Notes under the pieces: generated by a model
The model's database searches: none
What the model saw: only the letters and a program-made list of their open reading frames with translations
What the model was told of the DNA's origin: nothing
Shown here: positions 61,311 through 64,000 of the stretch, in pieces
How positions within the stretch are numbered: the first letter of the stretch is position 1
How the letters are laid out: each line of letters begins with the position of its first letter
Origin: Ottowia flava
GTDB taxonomy: Bacteria; Pseudomonadota; Gammaproteobacteria; Burkholderiales; Burkholderiaceae_C
DNA: 64,000 nucleotides
NCBI RefSeq assembly: GCF_008017535.1
Contig: NZ_VRUA01000003.1
Span: 186,001-250,000, forward strand
Direction of reading: 5' to 3'
Translations under genes and position numbers: made by a program

Positions 61311-62096
61311 TCAATCCTTGAGGCGTTGAGGCGCATAGGTTTCCTGCAACACCACCATCGTGTTGGCTTTGCGGCCATAGGCGAGCGCGGTGATGCGGTA
61401 CACCACGCTCGGCGTCAGGTTCAGCGGAAGTCGATTGGCAGCACCGGCGGTGGAGTCAGTGATCAGGGCTGCAGTCTTGCTGCTTTCGTCGTAGGGCAGC
61501 ACTTCGATCCAATACCAGCCGCCTCGATCGTTGGCGGAACGGTCGGCCAGAATCGGGTTGGCAGGCGCACTATCGCTGGATTCGAAGGCGGCACCCGTAA
61601 ATTGGCCGTAACGCGCGCCGACGTTCTCTACGGCCAATTGAGACAATCTGAATTCACCAGCATTCAAGGTTGTTGAGGCAGTGGTGTTCCAGAAGTCCTG
61701 CCGGCCGGCACGCTTAAGGCAGAGCCCTTTCGCGCAGCGTGTGGGCTGGTTTTCCAGCGCAGCCAAAAGAGCGCTCACTTCTTTGGCTTCCAGCGGAATT
61801 TGGTAGGGGGGGGCTTTGCGGCACAGATCACCGGCGCAGTAGCCAGTGAGGGGATAAGGTTGGCCGTCAGCGTATTCGCCCCGAATGTCGAGTTCGGCGT
61901 CCTGGAGCAGAGCTTGGGCAGCCTCAAAGGCGCGCTGGTAGTCGGCGTCGTTGCCGACGACCATTTCGTTGAATAGCGAGGTGCGCGACGCCCACAATGC
62001 CAACAGCATGGAAAGCATCACGAACACCAACACGACAAACAGCGCTACGCCGCGCTGGCGGTGGGCAGACACGTGGAAGGGCTTGACAAGATTCAT
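61311..62096 (-). CDS. pilX: Type IV pilus assembly protein PilX
   Basis: 261 residues. A basic N-terminus, then a hydrophobic helix RGVALFVVLVFVMLSMLLAL without the +5 Glu, as is usual for PilX, followed by an acidic start of the globular part (DADYQRAFEAAQALLQDAEL) and several Cys pairs (YCAGDLCRK; RCAKGLCLK). PilX belongs to the minor-pilin priming complex with PilV, PilW and PilY1. ATG at 62096 has GAGAGG 8 nt before it; a GTG at 62111 that overlaps the pilW stop is the alternative. Confidence 0.9.
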   Translation of the reverse strand: MNLVKPFHVSAHRQRGVALFVVLVFVMLSMLLALWASRTSLFNEMVVGNDADYQRAFEAAQALLQDAELDIRGEYADGQPYPLTGYCAGDLCRKAPPYQIPLEAKEVSALLAALENQPTRCAKGLCLKRAGRQDFWNTTASTTLNAGEFRLSQLAVENVGARYGQFTGAAFESSDSAPANPILADRSANDRGGWYWIEVLPYDESSKTAALITDSTAGAANRLPLNLTPSVVYRITALAYGRKANTMVVLQETYAPQRLKD

Positions 62097-62107
62097 GGCG
62101 CCGCCTC

Positions 62108-63052
62108 TCACACCAGCCCCTGGCTGCGCAACTGAAACACGTTACGGAATACCAAATGCATGCGCTTGGCGCGTGTGCCGGTCAGCGTGGTCATGTCCAC
62201 CTTAGTGCTGCCGTCGCAATCGGTGTATTTGCTGCCTGCAGGCATGTCGATGGCTTCGTGCCCGTAAAGCACCAGGCAAACCTCCACGCCTTGCACCCGG
62301 CCCCAGTTGGTGCCGACCGCGGAGGCGTCCACGTAGCGGATGGTCGGGCTGCCGAGTGTGCTGGTCGCGTCCTGTACCAAATAGCGCACCCTGAAATTCG
62401 CGACGTTCTGGATGACGGCCTGCGCTGCCAGACCGTTGCCAGCGCAAGTCAGCTGGTTGCTGCTGTCCACCTGAAAAACGCTGGAGACCAACTGATGTTC
62501 AAAGGTTGTCTCGGTGGAAGTGTCGCTAGGGCCGCCCATGCAATTGCGCGCTAAGGTCATGGCTTTGCTGTCGACAAAGACGTTCTGTTGGTCACGGGCG
62601 AAGCCGACGGTGAGTGTATTGTTGGTGCCGCTGAACAAGGCGGCCGGTTGGCCAAGGTCGAAGGGGCGCGCTTTTGCTGTGTCAGTTTTTGTCTCGAAAG
62701 CTACTGGTGCCAAAAGCTTTTCGGCAGCGGTGGCGGTGCTCGTGGTCACAGGATTGAGGTCAAGGCGGACCGAGCCGGCTTGGCGCAACTGCGCGCCGAT
62801 GACGCGCAGCGCATATGCGGCCTGCTGCTGGATGCCGCTGGCGTCGCTGACGGTGCCGGAGACACCGCGCGAGACCATCAAAGCCCCTGCGGCAACGGCG
62901 ACCACCAACAGACCGATGGCGATACCCACCATCAGTTCAATCAGCGTGATACCCCGCTGCGCACGCCGGCGCATGATTGATTTTGCTGGGGCTTTTTGTG
63001 GCAAACGCAACCGTGAGTCAGTGCTGATTGCTATGATTTTTGAGGTTTTCAT
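62108..63052 (-). CDS. pilW: Type IV pilus minor pilin PilW
   Basis: 314 residues. Prepilin with cut site before Ile 35 and +5 Glu 39 (RGITLIELMVGIAIGLLVVA). From the ATG at 63052 the leader is 34 residues, long for a prepilin; an ATG at 62974 (MRRRAQRG) would give 8 residues but has no ribosome site, while AGGGGG precedes 63052, three bases after the pilV stop. The globular part (~60-314) is Thr/Ala-rich with Cys pairs (NCMGG; QLTCAGNG; VEVCLVLYG; YTDCDGS). Confidence 0.92.
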   Translation of the reverse strand: MKTSKIIAISTDSRLRLPQKAPAKSIMRRRAQRGITLIELMVGIAIGLLVVAVAAGALMVSRGVSGTVSDASGIQQQAAYALRVIGAQLRQAGSVRLDLNPVTTSTATAAEKLLAPVAFETKTDTAKARPFDLGQPAALFSGTNNTLTVGFARDQQNVFVDSKAMTLARNCMGGPSDTSTETTFEHQLVSSVFQVDSSNQLTCAGNGLAAQAVIQNVANFRVRYLVQDATSTLGSPTIRYVDASAVGTNWGRVQGVEVCLVLYGHEAIDMPAGSKYTDCDGSTKVDMTTLTGTRAKRMHLVFRNVFQLRSQGLV

Positions 63053-63055
63053 CGC

Positions 63056-63697
63056 TCAGCCCCCTGCGCAGTAGTACAGCGGCGTACTACCGCCAGCACC
63101 GAGATAAGGCGCGCATCGCGCGGCCAACGGGATATATTGCAGGTGACAGATACGACCGGTGGGGCAACTGACAGTGCCTCCGTCGGCAGCCGCGTTGAGG
63201 CTGGCGGTGTAATCGGTGTCAGCGCTTTTCTCGTTCTCGCGCCAACTGAGCATGACACCCAGTTGACGCCGGTTGTTGGTGCTGCTGCTGTCGCCAGGGG
63301 CAACAAATACGTTGGCATCGGCCAAGGGAAGGCTGATTTCGACCAGGCGTTTCCATTCGCGTATGTCGTAGGCAGCAAACTGGGCGGTACTGCAAGCGGT
63401 GCTGGTGCACAGCGTGCCAGCCTGTTGCGTGCGCGGTGCGGCAGTGGTGGTGTCGGCCTCCCAGCCTATGACGTAGGCGTTCAGGTTGGCCAGCGAATTG
63501 GGCTGGACCCGGATGCGCTCGCTCAGATCTTCAATCAGCCGAACCGCCTGTGCTCGGCGGACGGTGGTCTGCGTGTCGGTCAGGGTGCGCATCTGCACGC
63601 CCAAAACGCCAAGGATGCCAAGTGCGGCAACCAAGATGGCGATCAATGACTCGATCAAGGTCAGGCCGCGTTGGCGGTGCCGGAGGGGAGAGGACAT
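63056..63697 (-). CDS. pilV: Type IV pilus minor pilin PilV
   Basis: 213 residues. Leader MSSPLRHRQRG, mature start LTLIESLIAILVAALGILGV with +5 Glu 16, then a globular region with Cys clusters (LCTSTACSTAQ; VSCPTGRICHL; RCAPYL; YYCAGG). ATG at 63697 is preferred; a GTG seven codons upstream (63718) overlaps fimT. It lies 5 bp after the fimT stop and 3 bp before pilW. Confidence 0.92.
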   Translation of the reverse strand: MSSPLRHRQRGLTLIESLIAILVAALGILGVLGVQMRTLTDTQTTVRRAQAVRLIEDLSERIRVQPNSLANLNAYVIGWEADTTTAAPRTQQAGTLCTSTACSTAQFAAYDIREWKRLVEISLPLADANVFVAPGDSSSTNNRRQLGVMLSWRENEKSADTDYTASLNAAADGGTVSCPTGRICHLQYIPLAARCAPYLGAGGSTPLYYCAGG

Positions 63698-63702
63698 GGA
63701 TT

Positions 63703-64000
63703 TCAGCCGTCGGTGCACGGTGTTTGCTCTGAGGGAATAACCCGGACTCGGCCGCCGGAGCTCATACAGACGCCGAGAGTGGCGGGGTCGTTCGCGCCGC
63801 TGTTTTCAGGTTTCAGGGTGAAGCCGAGCCACTGCCCGGGCATACCCCAACGGTCGAACGAGATGCTGGCGCCATTGCTGGTACGCACGACCTCCATCTT
63901 GGCGGGAGCGTCGAAGCGCTGCAGAACAGGTTCGCTGCTGGTGCAAGCTTTATTGCCGTTGGTGTCCTCGCAGATATACCAGCCACAATGCCATTCTTGC
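63703..64000 (-). CDS. fimT: GspH/FimT-family minor pilin, 3' part (partial at right edge)
   Basis: C-terminal ~98 residues of a pseudopilin of the FimT/FimU/GspH type; the N-terminal helix lies outside the window. Visible are EWHCGWYICEDTNGNKACTS, the paired Cys and the ISFDRWGMPGQWLGFTLKP strand (FDRxG pattern common in GspH domains), ending RVRVIPSEQTPCTDG. First visible gene of the minor-pilin operon. Confidence 0.85.
   Translation of the reverse strand, partial: QEWHCGWYICEDTNGNKACTSSEPVLQRFDAPAKMEVVRTSNGASISFDRWGMPGQWLGFTLKPENSGANDPATLGVCMSSGGRVRVIPSEQTPCTDG

Overview
The window is chromosomal DNA of a GC-rich betaproteobacterium, most likely Burkholderiales, family Comamonadaceae. Three things point there. 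The gene orders are typical of the group: ffh divergent from ypjD-pilS-pilR-ampD; mrcA divergent from pilMNOPQ and then aroKB; lptM-lysA divergent from cyaY. Cytochrome c maturation is of the ResB/CcsA type beside cytochrome c4. Intergenic repeats with a core like AGCTGCCTGCGCA are of a kind I associate with Comamonadaceae. I see no phage, transposase, CRISPR array, plasmid function or rRNA; the window is mainly core chromosome with a little accessory metabolism.

Layout. 1-3402: end of xdhA, a 62-residue proline-rich gene and xdhB, closed by a terminator shared with a facing tRNA-Met (3454-3530). 3589-5136: a secreted von Willebrand A protein. 5353-9040: part of the phenylacetate pathway (paaF divergent from paaG-paaI-paaK, with a palindromic operator between). 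9153-14063: a tight leftward operon ypjD, small Cys-pair protein, pilS, pilR, ampD. 14160-15578: ffh. 15676-19161: small regulators (VOC protein with a TetR repressor and twin operators; DUF333 lipoprotein; a broken azlD; an ArsR-rhodanese fusion with a thioredoxin-like partner). 19464-24200: tyrosine phosphatase, NlpC/P60 lipoprotein, metK followed by two extra copies of its own 3' end, and two lipid A acyltransferases. 24315-24959: a 645-bp fold-back element. 25033-37627: hydrolase, DUF488, engB, cytochrome c4, resB-ccsA, a sugar-dehydrogenase-like protein, msrP-msrQ, lysA-lptM and cyaY. 37674-47007: PBP1A divergent from pilMNOPQ plus an Ig-domain lipoprotein. 47293-53780: aroK, aroB, dgt, MFS, DUF1415, a zinc-ribbon protein and a methyltransferase. 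53883-57103: two BON lipoproteins, prmC and prfA. 57192-64000: the minor-pilin operon fimT-pilV-pilW-pilX-pilY1-pilE, read leftward from beyond the right edge.

The largest functional theme is the type IV pilus. PilM-N-O-P-Q form the alignment complex and secretin, PilS-PilR is the sigma-54 switch for pilin, and FimT/PilV/PilW/PilX/PilY1/PilE form the priming tip complex. All three loci are in this window. Smaller modules are phenylacetyl-CoA formation and early ring processing, System II cytochrome c assembly beside a cytochrome c4, periplasmic methionine sulfoxide repair, and translation termination (prfA with prmC).

The least expected material is repetitive. Family 1 has about 20 copies of a ~55-65 bp repeat; several form the start, stop or interior of genes. 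Family 2 has four ~100-bp copies, each just after a stop codon, with a hairpin whose stem covaries while its loop is conserved. There is also the 645-bp fold-back element and the triplicated metK tail. All calls are from reading the sequence; no database search was possible.
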